Source: DASUPK01 sp036520315 (lineage in GTDB: Bacteria; Actinomycetota; Thermoleophilia; Solirubrobacterales; 70-9). From it: DNA of 64,000 bases. The position numbers and the translations under genes were made by a program. Positions within the stretch are counted from its first letter, which is position 1. Every line of letters begins with the position of its first letter. Below the pieces are notes generated by a model. It worked only from the letters and a program-made list of their open reading frames with translations. It had not been told where the DNA came from and ran no database searches. The stretch lies in NCBI GenBank assembly GCA_036520315.1, contig DATDJZ010000030.1:5726-69725 (forward strand), read 5' to 3'. Below, piece after piece: positions 55,463-63,517 of the stretch.

Positions 55463-56320
55463 TCAAGCTTCGCTTAGGGATCCGGCGGCCGTTTTCTCGG
55501 TTCCCGGATGCGTGGACGCCACCGGCTTGCCCTCCCAGACGTCGTCCAGGAAGCGGGCGAGTTCGCCGTCCAGCCGGTTCGGGGTGATCCGCCACTCGAG
55601 GATCGAGTTCGCCTCGATCAGCCTGGCGTTGGGGAGCTCCTCGGCCAGCATGCCGGCGTCCGAGAACGGGTGGAGCGGATCGGCATGGTGGCCGATCACC
55701 AGGGCGGGTTGCTCCATCTCGACCCGGAACTGGTGATGCGGCGCAGACGAGCCCAGGAAGAGGCCCTCAAGCACAGCCTCGGAGGGCGCGGGATCCTGCC
55801 TGATCCAGTCGAGTCCGATGTCGAGCAGCTGGTTGGTGCGCGGGATTCGCCGGGCGCCGGCCGCGACCAGCTTCAGGAGGGGCTCTCCGAAGCGCAGGCC
55901 GATCATCATCGGCGTGAAGATCACCGCCGCGGCGAGCAGGGCGTTGTCGAGCACCGGCATCTCGACCATCATGGCCTTGACCCGCTTCGGCTCCAGGTAG
56001 GCGAGCTCGAGGGTCACGTTGGCGCCCAGCGAGGTGCCTCCGATCACCGCGTTCTTGAGGTCGAGGTGATCGAGCAGCGCCTCGACCTGGCGGGCGAAGA
56101 AGGTCATCGAGTACTGGGACATCTCCGCGGGCCGATCGGAGCGCCCGTGGCCGAGCAGGTCGATGGCGATCACGCGATTGCCCCGCTCCGCCATCGTCGG
56201 TCCCAGACGGTCGAACATGCCGCGGTTCATCAGCAGGCCGTGGATCAGGATCAAAGGCTGCTGACCCGCTCCGTACTCCTCATAGGAGATCCGGTGGCCG
56301 TTGTATTCGAACTCAGGCAT
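55463..56320 (-). CDS. Alpha/beta hydrolase
   Basis: 285 residues with the hydrolase fold: H-G-L-L-M-N-R-G-M-F oxyanion region, D-L-L-G-H-G-R-S-D, nucleophile elbow G-G-T-S-L-G-A-N with catalytic Ser, and a late A-D-P-L-H-P acid. A His from the end region would complete the triad. The chosen ATG 56320 is the family start (M-P-E-F-E-Y-N-G-H-R-I-S). Substrate unknown. It is downstream of metF on the same strand. Confidence 0.85.
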   Translation of the reverse strand: MPEFEYNGHRISYEEYGAGQQPLILIHGLLMNRGMFDRLGPTMAERGNRVIAIDLLGHGRSDRPAEMSQYSMTFFARQVEALLDHLDLKNAVIGGTSLGANVTLELAYLEPKRVKAMMVEMPVLDNALLAAAVIFTPMMIGLRFGEPLLKLVAAGARRIPRTNQLLDIGLDWIRQDPAPSEAVLEGLFLGSSAPHHQFRVEMEQPALVIGHHADPLHPFSDAGMLAEELPNARLIEANSILEWRITPNRLDGELARFLDDVWEGKPVASTHPGTEKTAAGSLSEA

Positions 56321-56344
56321 GCGACGGAGCAGTGTAGGCACCGT

Positions 56345-57265
56345 TCAAGTCGCCCGAACCGCGGCGGGCTCCTCAAGAGGGCCTGGCTCCCAGGGCCTGG
56401 CGGCCTTGAGGGCAGCGAGGATCGCCCGCGTCGCAGGCCAGCGGTTGAGCGCATAGAAGTGGATTCCGGGCGCGCCGGCCCGGAGCAGTTCGGCGCACTG
56501 CTGGGCCGCGTAGGCGACCCCGATCCCGAACTCCGCCTGCTCGTTCCCCTCAGCGGCCTCCATGGCATCCGAGAGCGGGTCGGGAATCCTCGCCTCGCAG
56601 AGTTCCGCGATCCGCGCGATCTGCTTGTAACGCGTCATCGGCATGATCCCCGGAATGATCGGCACCTCGATACCGGCCGCCCGCGCGGCCGGCACGAAGT
56701 CGAAGTAGGACCGGTTGTCATAGAAGAGCTGAGTGATCAAGAAGCTTGCGCCGTTGTCCACCTTGGTCTTCAGGTAGGCGATGTCCGCCTCCATGTCCTT
56801 GGCTTCCGGATGCACTTCCGGGAAGCAGGCGCCCCCGATTGCGACCTCGGGATGCGTCTCGCTGATCAGGGTCGTGAGGTCGGCTGCGCTGCCGAGGCCT
56901 CCCTCGGGTTGCTCGAAGTCCGTCTGGCCGCGAGGAGGGTCTCCGCGCAACGCGAGGATGTTCTGGATCCCGGCGGCGGCGATCTCCTCGACGGTCTCGC
57001 GCAGGCTCTCCCTGGTCTCGCCCACGCAGCTCAGATGGGCCATCGCCTCCACTCCGTGCTCGTCACGGATCTGGCGGGTGATCTCAACGGTCCCCTCGCG
57101 CGTCGCTCCGCCAGCTCCATAGGTGACCGAGAAGAAGCTCGGCCCGAGCTCGCGGAGCACGTCGACCGTCTCGAACAGCGTCTCGCGACCCTCCTCCGTC
57201 TTCGGGGGAAAGAACTCGACCGAGAAAACCGGCCGCGAGGAAGCGAGGATCTCGTCGATTCTCAT
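56345..57265 (-). CDS. metF: Methylenetetrahydrofolate reductase
   Basis: 306-residue TIM-barrel flavoprotein. F-S-V-E-F-F-P-P-K-T-E-E-G holds the catalytic Glu, then S-V-T-Y-G-A-G-G, A-H-L-S-C-V-G, I-L-A-L-R-G-D-P-P-R-G, D-N-G-A-S-F-L-I-T-Q-L-F-Y-D and I-P-G-I-M-P. It makes 5-methyl-THF for methionine synthesis. ATG 57265. A strong hairpin upstream ends the glnB transcript, so metF has its own promoter. Confidence 0.96.
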   Translation of the reverse strand: MRIDEILASSRPVFSVEFFPPKTEEGRETLFETVDVLRELGPSFFSVTYGAGGATREGTVEITRQIRDEHGVEAMAHLSCVGETRESLRETVEEIAAAGIQNILALRGDPPRGQTDFEQPEGGLGSAADLTTLISETHPEVAIGGACFPEVHPEAKDMEADIAYLKTKVDNGASFLITQLFYDNRSYFDFVPAARAAGIEVPIIPGIMPMTRYKQIARIAELCEARIPDPLSDAMEAAEGNEQAEFGIGVAYAAQQCAELLRAGAPGIHFYALNRWPATRAILAALKAARPWEPGPLEEPAAVRAT

Positions 57266-57337
57266 GCAGGCAAGGGTATTGACCGCCGCATCTGGCCGAG
57301 CCAGGCCGCGTTCACGCCGAATCGACCTCCGGAACGA

Positions 57338-57366
57338 CGAGGGCCGGGCGCGTGGCCCGGCCCTCG
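57338..57366 (-). terminator. Intrinsic-type terminator after the amtB-glnB pair
   Basis: An exact 11-bp stem (57338-57348 with 57356-57366, GAGGGCCGGG/CCCGGCCCTC plus one outer pair) closes a seven-base loop. On the minus strand it lies 19 bases past the glnB stop and is followed by a mildly T-rich TCGTCGTTCC. It is the strongest hairpin I see in the window. Confidence 0.75.
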
Positions 57367-57384
57367 CACGCCAAACAGCCTGCG

Positions 57385-57753
57385 TCAGGCGGGAATTTCC
57401 TCTTCCTGGTGCGCCTGCAGCACGGTCTCTCCCTCCTCGCCGGTGCGGATGCGGATCGCCTCCTCCACCGGCAGGACGAAGATCTTGCCGTCCCCGACGT
57501 CGCCCGTCCGGGCGTGCTTCAGGATCGTCTCGACCACCAGGCCCTTGTCCTTGTCCTCGACCACGACCTCCACCTTGAGCTTCGGTCGCACGTTGACGGT
57601 CAGACTCGAGCCGCGATAGGTCTCGACCACCCCCTTCTGACGCCCGGATCCCTTCACCTCGCCGATCGACAGGGAGGGGAATCCCCTCTCGAGCAGCTCG
57701 GTCCGGATCGGCTCGAACGCCTCGTGTCGGATGAATGCCTCGATCTTCTTCAT
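57385..57753 (-). CDS. glnB: Nitrogen regulatory protein PII (GlnB/GlnK)
   Basis: 122 residues. It aligns to PII without gaps: G-R-Q-K-G at 37-41 (Arg38, Gln39), Lys58, Lys90 in G-D-G-K-I-F, and Arg101/Arg103 in R-I-R-T-G-E, so ATP and 2-oxoglutarate sites are kept. Position 51 of the T-loop, normally Tyr, is Leu (Y-R-G-S-S-L), while Ser49 is kept. It is expected to plug the AmtB transporter. ATG 57753 follows GAGGAGG; the amtB stop lies 11 bases upstream, giving the usual amtB-glnK pair. Confidence 0.94.
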   Translation of the reverse strand: MKKIEAFIRHEAFEPIRTELLERGFPSLSIGEVKGSGRQKGVVETYRGSSLTVNVRPKLKVEVVVEDKDKGLVVETILKHARTGDVGDGKIFVLPVEEAIRIRTGEEGETVLQAHQEEEIPA

Positions 57754-57763
57754 GTTCACCTCC

Positions 57764-59227
57764 TCACTTGGCGTTGGCGTCCGCGGTCATCGCCGTGGTC
57801 CCGAGGGCGGGCTGGCCAACGGGCAGAGGCCCGCTCGCCGCACCCGGGTACTCGGGCTGCGGGATGAACTGCTCCGGATATCCGTACATGCCGTGCTCGG
57901 AGATGTCGAGCCCGGCGTCCTCTTCCTCCGGCGTCACGCGGAGACCGATGGTGTGCTTGATCGCGAAGAACACCCCATAGGAGAGCACGAACACCGTGGC
58001 GAATGTGACCGCGATCCCGAGCGCCTGGACTCCCAGCTGGTGGAAGCTGCCGCTATACCAGAGTCCCGGATCGCCGACCCCGTTGAGCTCCGCGAGCCGC
58101 GGTGAGGTGAAGATCCCGCAGGTGAGCGTGCCCACAACCCCGGCGAGGCCGTGCGCGGAGAGTGCGCCGACCGGGTCATCGAGGTACTTGTCGAGCGTCA
58201 GAACACCCACTACGACGACGACGCCGGCGATCGCACCGATGATCGGAGCGGCCCAGAACTCGACGTAGCCGGACGGGGCGGTGATCGCCACGAGGCCCGC
58301 GATTGCGCCGTTCCCCGCCATGCCGATGTCGATGGTCTTCCGCATCAGGTACATGGTGCTCACCGCCGTGATCACGCCGGCCGCGGCCGCCAGGTTGGTC
58401 ACCAGCGCGACCTCGGCGAACCGGTTGCCCAGGGCACCAAGGGTCGAGCCCGGGTTGAAGCCGAACCAGCCGAGCCAGAGGATCAGGACGCCGAGACCCA
58501 CCAGCGGCATCGAGTGTCCGGGAATCGCACGCGGGTTGCCGTCGGCCCCGTACTTGCCGCGACGTGCGCCAAGCAACAGCAGGGCCGCGAACGCGCCGGT
58601 CGCACCCAGCAGGTGGACCACGGTCGATCCGGCGAAGTCCTGCATCCCGAGGTTCGCCTGCAACCACCCGCCACCAAAGATCCAGTGACTGATGATCGGG
58701 TAGATCAGGGCGCTGAAGATGATCGCGTAGATCACATACGCGGCGAACTTGATTCGCTCGAGCGTTGTGCCCCAGACGATCGCCAGCGAGACGGCGCAGA
58801 AGACGAACTGGAAGAACAGGAGCGCCGCCGGGCTGATGTTCGCGACGTCCAACAGCGGAATCTGTGATGCAGCCTGCGCGGGGTCTCCGCTCACGTTGAG
58901 GAAGAACCCGTGGGTCCCGGCGATCGCACCGGCTCCACCGAACGCGAGCGCGAATCCAACCGCCCAGTAGGCGATTGACGCGATCGAGAAGTTGACCAGG
59001 ATCTTGGCGACTCCGGCCCCCGCGTTCTTCATCCGCGAGAACCCGATCTCGAGCAGGGCGAACCCCGCCTGCATGAACATCACCAGGACGCCGGCGACCA
59101 CGACCCACATCGTGTTCAGCGATGAGATCGTGTCGTCGAGCGTCGGGTCCTGCGCGAACGCCGCTGTGGGCAGCGCGAGCACCAACACCCCTGCAAGGGC
59201 GAGGGCCCAAAGGAACTTTCGACTCAT
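57764..59227 (-). CDS. amtB: Ammonium transporter AmtB
   Basis: 487 residues. A cleavable signal peptide (A-L-A-L-A-G-V-L-V-L-A-L-P-T-A-A-F-A) is followed by eleven membrane helices with the pore-lining twin His motifs (F-A-G-S-T-V-V-H-L-L and S-A-H-G-L-A-G-V-V) and F-x-M-Q-A-G-F-A-L-L-E. The C-terminal ~60 residues (E-E-D-A-G-L-D-I-S-E-H-G) are the cytosolic tail contacting PII. ATG 59227 follows AAGGAAGGG. Palindromic sequence in the 196-base upstream region is a candidate nitrogen-control site. Confidence 0.96.
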   Translation of the reverse strand: MSRKFLWALALAGVLVLALPTAAFAQDPTLDDTISSLNTMWVVVAGVLVMFMQAGFALLEIGFSRMKNAGAGVAKILVNFSIASIAYWAVGFALAFGGAGAIAGTHGFFLNVSGDPAQAASQIPLLDVANISPAALLFFQFVFCAVSLAIVWGTTLERIKFAAYVIYAIIFSALIYPIISHWIFGGGWLQANLGMQDFAGSTVVHLLGATGAFAALLLLGARRGKYGADGNPRAIPGHSMPLVGLGVLILWLGWFGFNPGSTLGALGNRFAEVALVTNLAAAAGVITAVSTMYLMRKTIDIGMAGNGAIAGLVAITAPSGYVEFWAAPIIGAIAGVVVVVGVLTLDKYLDDPVGALSAHGLAGVVGTLTCGIFTSPRLAELNGVGDPGLWYSGSFHQLGVQALGIAVTFATVFVLSYGVFFAIKHTIGLRVTPEEEDAGLDISEHGMYGYPEQFIPQPEYPGAASGPLPVGQPALGTTAMTADANAK

Positions 59228-59331
59228 TTCCCTTCCTTTCCATGCCCGCCGAGGCCAGCCGCGGCGGTCGCGGTTTTCCGTCGCGTAGCAAGGTATGAGC
59301 GCCCTCTCGGCCGATCTTTAGACGGCTGTCG

Positions 59332-59352
59332 GAAAACGGGCCGGGCGTTTTC
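59332..59352. promoter_or_regulatory. Candidate operator palindrome upstream of amtB
   Basis: GAAAACG and CGTTTTC are exact 7-bp inverted repeats around a 7-base spacer. A further GTTTTCCG (59273-59280) is an exact inverse of CGGAAAAC (59330-59337). Both lie in the amtB leader/promoter zone. The regulator is not identified. Confidence 0.35.
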
Positions 59353-59423
59353 ACCGCACGGTCGAAATGCCTGCAAATCGTGCATTCCCTGGGGCGAGTA
59401 TTTCGCCTCAATAGCCTGCAGGC

Positions 59424-60476
59424 GTGAGCCGCGAACGAACGCTCAGCGAGGGCGACCTCAATCGCGCGCTGCTTGCCCGGCAGCTGCTGCTCGAGCGGAC
59501 CGGCCTGTCGGTCCCCAAGGTGCTCGATCGCATGGGCACCCTGCAGGCTCAGTACGCCCCCTCGATGTACATCGGCCTGTGGACGCGGATGAAGGACTTC
59601 AGGCGCGATCAGCTCGACGAGGCACTGGAGCGCCCCTCGGTCGCGCAGGGGACTCTGATGCGGGCAACGATCCACCTCGTCTCGAGCTCGGACTACTGGC
59701 CCGCGGCAATCGGAATCCGGCGCTCGCGCCGGGACGCCTGGGTCGACGCGCGAGCGCGACTCGGCTACAGCGCGAAGCAGCTCTCCTCGGCCGCCCGCAA
59801 GCTCCGCGGCCGGCTCGGCGACGGCATCATGAGCCGCAAGGAGATCCACGACCTGCTCGGCTCCGACAGCGTGGTGACCAACGGAGTGAACATGTGGATT
59901 GACCTGGTCAGGGTGCCGCCGTCCGGGACCTGGGAGCGGCGCCGCGCCGACCTGTATGCCGCGGCGGAGCAATGGCTCGGCCCGCCACCAACGAAGCTCG
60001 ACGAGGCGGAGGGGATCGAGCTGCTCATCCGGCGCTACCTGACCGGGTATGGCCCGGCGGCCGCCGACGAGATCGCCAACTGGGCGGGTCTGCACCCGAA
60101 GCGGCTCGCTCCCACCCTGGAGCGGATCAAGCTGCGGAGGTTCGCCGCGGAGGACGGCACAGTGCTCCTCGACCTGCCTCGAGCGCCCCTGCCGGACCCG
60201 GAGACGCCGGCTCCGGTGCGTTTCCTGCCCACCTGGGACGCGACGCTGCTGGTCCACGCTCGCCGCACTGGTGTGCTCCCCGAACAGCACCGGCCGAAGG
60301 TCTTCAGCACGCGGACTCCGCAGTCCGTCCCGACCTTCCTGGTCCAGGGGCGGGTGGCCGGCACCTGGCGGTTCGAGAAGGGCAAGATCAAGACGGAGCC
60401 GTTCAGCAAGCTCGACGCAGCGGCCCGCCGGGAACTCAAGGAGGAGGCAGAGCGCCTTGCCGAGCTCCACCGCTAG
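59424..60476 (+). CDS. AlkZ/YcaQ-like winged-helix protein (DNA glycosylase family, HTH_42)
   Basis: 350 residues of the HTH_42 (PF06224) family: L-S-E-G-D-L-N-R-A-L-L-A-R-Q, G-T-L-Q-A-Q-Y-A-P holding the Q-x-Q motif reported as catalytic in AlkZ-type glycosylases, R-A-T-I-H-L-V-S-S-S-D-Y-W, then winged-helix repeats (I-R-R-Y-L-T-G-Y-G-P-A) and F-L-P-T-W-D-A-T-L-L-V. These enzymes unhook alkylated or crosslinked bases. GTG 59424, directly after the palindrome GCCTGCAGGC. Non-repair members exist, so activity is not certain. Confidence 0.83.
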   Translation: MSRERTLSEGDLNRALLARQLLLERTGLSVPKVLDRMGTLQAQYAPSMYIGLWTRMKDFRRDQLDEALERPSVAQGTLMRATIHLVSSSDYWPAAIGIRRSRRDAWVDARARLGYSAKQLSSAARKLRGRLGDGIMSRKEIHDLLGSDSVVTNGVNMWIDLVRVPPSGTWERRRADLYAAAEQWLGPPPTKLDEAEGIELLIRRYLTGYGPAAADEIANWAGLHPKRLAPTLERIKLRRFAAEDGTVLLDLPRAPLPDPETPAPVRFLPTWDATLLVHARRTGVLPEQHRPKVFSTRTPQSVPTFLVQGRVAGTWRFEKGKIKTEPFSKLDAAARRELKEEAERLAELHR

Positions 60477-61452
60477 CCGTGCGGGGTTGGCCGGGGCCGG
60501 CCTGGCTCTCCTCCTCGCACTCGCGTTGACCGGCTGCGGCGACGATTCGCCTCCCCGGCCCCCGGGGCCGCTGGCGGACGCACTGAGCGAGATCGGCGGC
60601 GGTGGAGAGCACGGTTCACTCGGCGTCGGCTGGTCCGAGCCGGAGCGGGCGCGTCAAGCCGGAGTCCCAACGAGGGTGATCGCCCGTGCGCTGGCACCGA
60701 ACGCCGAGAGCGTGGTGGAGCGCCGGGCGGCCCTTCGTCGCCGCTTTGGCGTCGACCCCCTCTCCGCCCAACGGCTGGTTTCCGTGGGCGGCTCCTATGC
60801 CTTCGGGCTGCGGCTGGACGGGGTCGACGGCACCGGTCTTCGTGAAGCGCTCGTTCGCGCCGGAGGACACGCGAAGAATGGCGACGGGGTCGAGCTCATC
60901 GATGTCGGTCCCTACGCGCAGGTGCCCGAGCCACTGCTCGACGCGGGGGTCTTCGGTTTGGGGGCTCGGGACGCGTTTGGGCCCTCGTCGACGGTGCTTG
61001 CGATCTCGGCGACCTCGCGTGCCGCGCTGCTCGGGCGCGGGGACCGCCTGATCGAGCAGCCGGTCTACCGCGCCGCAGCCGACTGCCTCGGCGACGTGGT
61101 CGCGGCCCGGATGATCCCGGACAAGCTGCTGATCTCGACCGAGGTCGGAGTCGAGCTCGTCGGCATGGGGATCGCGCAGGGGCGGGAGGTCCTCTGTGTT
61201 CTCGGCGGGACAGAGGATCGGGAGCGGGAAGTCGCGGCCAACCTCAGGGTGTCGTTGGCCCCGAGCGCCAGGGACCCTCGCACCGGTGCAGCGATCGCGG
61301 CCGAGGTCCGTGCGCCGGACGTCGAGACGAGTTCCTACGAGGGTGTCGAGGTCGTCCGCGCCACGGTCACCCCGGTGGGGGGCACGCCGCGAGGCTTCTT
61401 CTTCAGCACGATCGGGAGGGGCAGCCTCGTCCAGATGCTCAGCGGTCAATAG
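60457..61452 (+). CDS. Lipoprotein of unknown function
   Basis: 331 residues. An N-terminal helix ends in the lipobox L-T-G-C (Cys27), followed by a disordered Pro/Gly linker. The body alternates predicted strands and helices and has no family I recognise: S-V-G-G-S-Y-A-F-G-L-R-L-D, L-G-D-V-V-A-A-R-M-I-P-D and a C-terminal F-F-F-S-T-I-G-R-G. The start is TTG 60457, overlapping the AlkZ-like gene by 20 bases, with AAGGAGG upstream. It is paired with a secreted hydrolase 13 bases downstream. Confidence 0.7.
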   Translation: MPSSTASRAGLAGAGLALLLALALTGCGDDSPPRPPGPLADALSEIGGGGEHGSLGVGWSEPERARQAGVPTRVIARALAPNAESVVERRAALRRRFGVDPLSAQRLVSVGGSYAFGLRLDGVDGTGLREALVRAGGHAKNGDGVELIDVGPYAQVPEPLLDAGVFGLGARDAFGPSSTVLAISATSRAALLGRGDRLIEQPVYRAAADCLGDVVAARMIPDKLLISTEVGVELVGMGIAQGREVLCVLGGTEDREREVAANLRVSLAPSARDPRTGAAIAAEVRAPDVETSSYEGVEVVRATVTPVGGTPRGFFFSTIGRGSLVQMLSGQ

Positions 61453-61465
61453 GCTCCCGGTCCTG

Positions 61466-63517
61466 ATGCGCCGGTGGGTGACCGGATGTCTGGCTCTCGG
61501 TACGGCTCTTGCGGCCCTGGTGCCGTCCACGGCCGGGGCGGCTGCGCAGAAGAAGACCGAGCCGGTGCACCTGTCCAATGCCTGCTTCGCGCTCGGGTCC
61601 GTCCTGACCGGCCGTTTCATCGGCGCGAGCGGCGAGACCTATCGGGCGGACCAGCCGGGCAGGGCTACCGCCGCCCCGTTCTTCTGGAAGCCCTCCAGCC
61701 TGAGGAGCTACCTGCCCATGGACCCCGACGGTCGGTTGCTCGCCCTCGGTTCGGGCAGTGCGATCGGGCGAACCCAATCGCCCGGGCCGGCGACGGACTG
61801 GCGCGTCTCCCAGTCCGGCAGCGCGCTCTCACTCCGACCGGTGGGGCAGCGGCGTTCGCTCGCCGCCCGGGGCTCCGGTGACCTCGGCCTTTCCGCCGGT
61901 CAGGGGAGGGCCACCCTGTTCGTCCCCGTTCGCGACCGAGCCTGCGCCCAGTTCCCTGAGGCGAACGTGAGCGCGACCGGGAGGCCCTTCCGCGGGACGG
62001 ATCGCAAGGGCAACGTCGTCGGCTTCGCCGACATGCACCTCCACGTCACCGCAAACCAGCGCGCCGGCGGCGCGATCCTCTACGGGCAGCCCTTCAGCCG
62101 CTACGGCATCTCGGAGGCGCTGGGGCACGACGCCGACGAGCACGGCGCGGACGGCAGCGCGGACGTCACGGGCAACCTGCTCCGCACCGGCCTGCCCTTC
62201 GGCACCCACGACACGCACGGGTGGCCGACCTTCGCCGGCTGGCCCGTCAACGACACGATCACCCACCAGCAGATCTACTACGTCTGGCTGAAGCGGAACT
62301 GGATGGCCGGTGAGCGCCTGGTCGTCGCTCAGACCGTCGAGGACCAGCCGATCTGCGAGATCGAGCCGGTCAAGGTCCACTCCTGCGACGAGACCGAGGC
62401 GGTGCGCGAGCAGGTCCGGACGCTGCGGGACCTGCAGGCGTACGTCGACGCCCAGGCCGGCGGCAGGGGCAAGGGCTGGTTCCGCCTCGTCTACAACCCG
62501 CGCCAGGCCAGGCAGGCGATCGAGCGGGGGAAGCTGGCCGTGCTGATCGGGAGCGAGTCGTCCAATCTCTTCGGCTGCAGTGAGCGGCTCGACGTCCCGC
62601 AATGCTCGAAGCGCGACATCGATCGGGGTATCCGCAGGGCCCGCCGGCTGGGGGTCCGCAGCGTCTTTCCGATGCACTGGACAGACAACGCCTTCGGCGG
62701 GGCGGCGCTGGAAGGAGATGCCAGGGGGACCTTCATCAACATCCTGGAGGCCTTCCAGACGGGGCACTACTTCCGCACTGGCCCGTGCCCCGAGCCCGGC
62801 CAGGGTGAGACCGTCGACACCCTGAGCCCGCTGGAGCTCGGCGTCCTGGCCAGCTTCTTCCCGGCCGCGAAGCCGCTCGCCGATGCCGGCATGCCCACCT
62901 ATGCGCCAGGCGTACAGTGCAATTCGAAGGGCCTGACTCCGCTGGGCGCCTACCTGATCAAGCGCCTGATGGCGAACCACATGCTGATCGAGATGGATCA
63001 CATGAGCGAATGGGCTCGCGAGACGGTCCTGAGGATGGCGAAGCACCGCGGCTATCCGCTGGTCTCCAGCCACACGGGCACCGGAGGATTTTGGACACCG
63101 GACCAGCTGAGGCAGCTCTACGGGTTCGGCGGCATGGCGGCCGCGAGGGCGGACACGGCCCCCGCGCTTGCTGCCAGAGTCGAGGAGCTGAAGGGCGACC
63201 GGAGCACGCGCCACTTCTTCGGGGTGGGCCTGGGCACGGACACCGGCGGCTTCTCCTCGCTTCCCGGACCGAAGCCGGACGCGGCGGAGGCTCCGGTCAC
63301 CTATCCATTCCGCGCTCTGTACTGCGACGTGCGCCTACGGCGTCAACAGAGCGGCACGCGCTCGTTCGACCTGAACACCGACGGCGTCGCGCACTACGGG
63401 CTGATTGCGGACCTGATGGCGGACATGCAGCAGCACGGCGGCGGCGGCGCGGTCCGCTCGCTCTTCCGCTCGGCCGAGGCGTATCTGCGGATGTGGGAGC
63501 TCGCCTACGCTCGCTAG
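61466..63517 (+). CDS. Secreted metal-dependent hydrolase, M19 dipeptidase/amidohydrolase-like
   Basis: 683 residues with a signal peptide (C-L-A-L-G-T-A-L-A-A-L-V-P-S-T-A-G-A). The first ~170 residues form a beta-rich N-domain, possibly ligand-binding. The TIM-barrel part starts at F-A-D-M-H-L-H, with M-H-W-T-D-N-A-F-G-G, L-I-E-M-D-H-M-S-E-W-A, S-S-H-T-G-T-G-G and G-V-G-L-G-T-D-T-G-G-F, which trace the metal ligands of membrane dipeptidase (M19) and amidohydrolases. Substrate is not clear. ATG 61466. Its stop shares CTAG with the convergent hydrolase. Confidence 0.82.
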   Translation: MRRWVTGCLALGTALAALVPSTAGAAAQKKTEPVHLSNACFALGSVLTGRFIGASGETYRADQPGRATAAPFFWKPSSLRSYLPMDPDGRLLALGSGSAIGRTQSPGPATDWRVSQSGSALSLRPVGQRRSLAARGSGDLGLSAGQGRATLFVPVRDRACAQFPEANVSATGRPFRGTDRKGNVVGFADMHLHVTANQRAGGAILYGQPFSRYGISEALGHDADEHGADGSADVTGNLLRTGLPFGTHDTHGWPTFAGWPVNDTITHQQIYYVWLKRNWMAGERLVVAQTVEDQPICEIEPVKVHSCDETEAVREQVRTLRDLQAYVDAQAGGRGKGWFRLVYNPRQARQAIERGKLAVLIGSESSNLFGCSERLDVPQCSKRDIDRGIRRARRLGVRSVFPMHWTDNAFGGAALEGDARGTFINILEAFQTGHYFRTGPCPEPGQGETVDTLSPLELGVLASFFPAAKPLADAGMPTYAPGVQCNSKGLTPLGAYLIKRLMANHMLIEMDHMSEWARETVLRMAKHRGYPLVSSHTGTGGFWTPDQLRQLYGFGGMAAARADTAPALAARVEELKGDRSTRHFFGVGLGTDTGGFSSLPGPKPDAAEAPVTYPFRALYCDVRLRRQQSGTRSFDLNTDGVAHYGLIADLMADMQQHGGGGAVRSLFRSAEAYLRMWELAYAR

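Noticed and set aside
59369..59390. Sigma-54-like promoter upstream of amtB (TGCACG-TTTGCA)
   Set aside because: The invariant GG of the -24 element is missing and sigma-54 is generally absent from actinobacteria.
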